Assembly (NCBI GenBank): GCA_900556515.1
Contig: USPH01000104.1
Coordinates: 1-5,593 of the forward strand
Direction of reading: 5' to 3'
DNA: 5,593 nt
DNA from: an uncultured Collinsella sp.
GTDB taxonomy: Bacteria > Actinomycetota > Coriobacteriia > Coriobacteriales > Coriobacteriaceae
Shown: positions 5,546 through 5,593 of the stretch, piece after piece
How positions within the stretch are numbered: position 1 is the stretch's first letter
Layout: each line of letters begins with the position of its first letter
The notes under the pieces: model-generated
Database searches by the model: none
What the model was told of the DNA's origin: nothing
Seen by the model: the letters and a program-made list of their open reading frames with translations, nothing else
Translations under genes and position numbers: made by a program

Positions 5546-5593
5546 CTGTCTCTTATACACATCTCCGAGCCCACGAGACATGCGCAGATCTCG
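5546..5593 (+). other. Nextera/Tn5 sequencing adapter and i7 index (artefact)
   Basis: 5546-5564 is CTGTCTCTTATACACATCT, the 19-base Tn5 mosaic end in read-through orientation. 5565-5579 (CCGAGCCCACGAGAC) completes the Nextera read-2 adapter. 5580-5587 (ATGCGCAG) sits exactly where the 8-base i7 index belongs, and 5588-5593 (ATCTCG) is the start of the P7 flow-cell sequence. None of this is genomic. The assembler extended the contig into untrimmed adapter. Confidence 0.98.

Noticed and set aside
5546..5564. Tn5 mosaic end as evidence of a transposon insertion
   Set aside because: It is followed by library adapter, index and P7 sequence rather than transposon DNA, and it sits at the very end of the window.
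1..5593. CRISPR array, tRNA, rRNA, integrase, transposase, toxin-antitoxin or defence genes
   Set aside because: No regular spaced repeats, tRNA-like cloverleaf or protein motifs of these classes were seen on either strand. The genes are ordinary housekeeping, transport and hydrolase genes.

Overview
The window is about 60% G+C by eye. All five genes lie on the minus strand, so transcription runs from high to low coordinates. Most intergenic gaps carry a GC-rich hairpin followed by a T-run. The gene style (high GC3, GGAGG-type ribosome sites, gut-type amidohydrolase and transporter genes next to a housekeeping hisS) suggests a Gram-positive gut actinobacterium, perhaps Coriobacteriia such as Collinsella. 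That placement is an inference from recall, not from a search.

In transcription order: (1) positions 5545-5050, the C-terminal part of a YhgE/Pip-type membrane protein (ABC-2-like permease), cut off by the end of the contig; (2) a strong intrinsic terminator at 4916-4953; (3) positions 4849-3866, an EamA/DMT-superfamily transporter, closed by a textbook terminator at 3826-3853; (4) positions 3749-2451, an M20-family (M20D-like) metallo-amidohydrolase, preceded by a possible promoter with a palindrome over its -10; (5) a layered inverted repeat at 2368-2457 that overlaps the amidohydrolase stop codon; (6) positions 2327-1023, a 12-helix MFS transporter resembling the oxalate/formate-antiporter and monocarboxylate-porter group; (7) a 64-base inverted repeat with a T-rich tail (903-978) that looks like its terminator; (8) a perfect TATAAT box and ribosome site leading into hisS, whose first 283 codons run off the left edge.

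The amidohydrolase and the MFS carrier are the only neighbours separated by just a weak terminator, so they may form a unit that imports or exports a small acid or amide and hydrolyses an N-acyl or peptide-like bond. The other genes appear to be separate transcription units.

The right end is not genomic. From 5546 to 5593 the sequence is Illumina Nextera (Tn5) read-2 adapter, an 8-base i7 index and the first bases of P7. Any protein start placed there is an artefact. I see no undescribed multi-gene system. The points worth a second look are the adapter, the structured intergenic inverted repeats and the palindrome upstream of the amidohydrolase.
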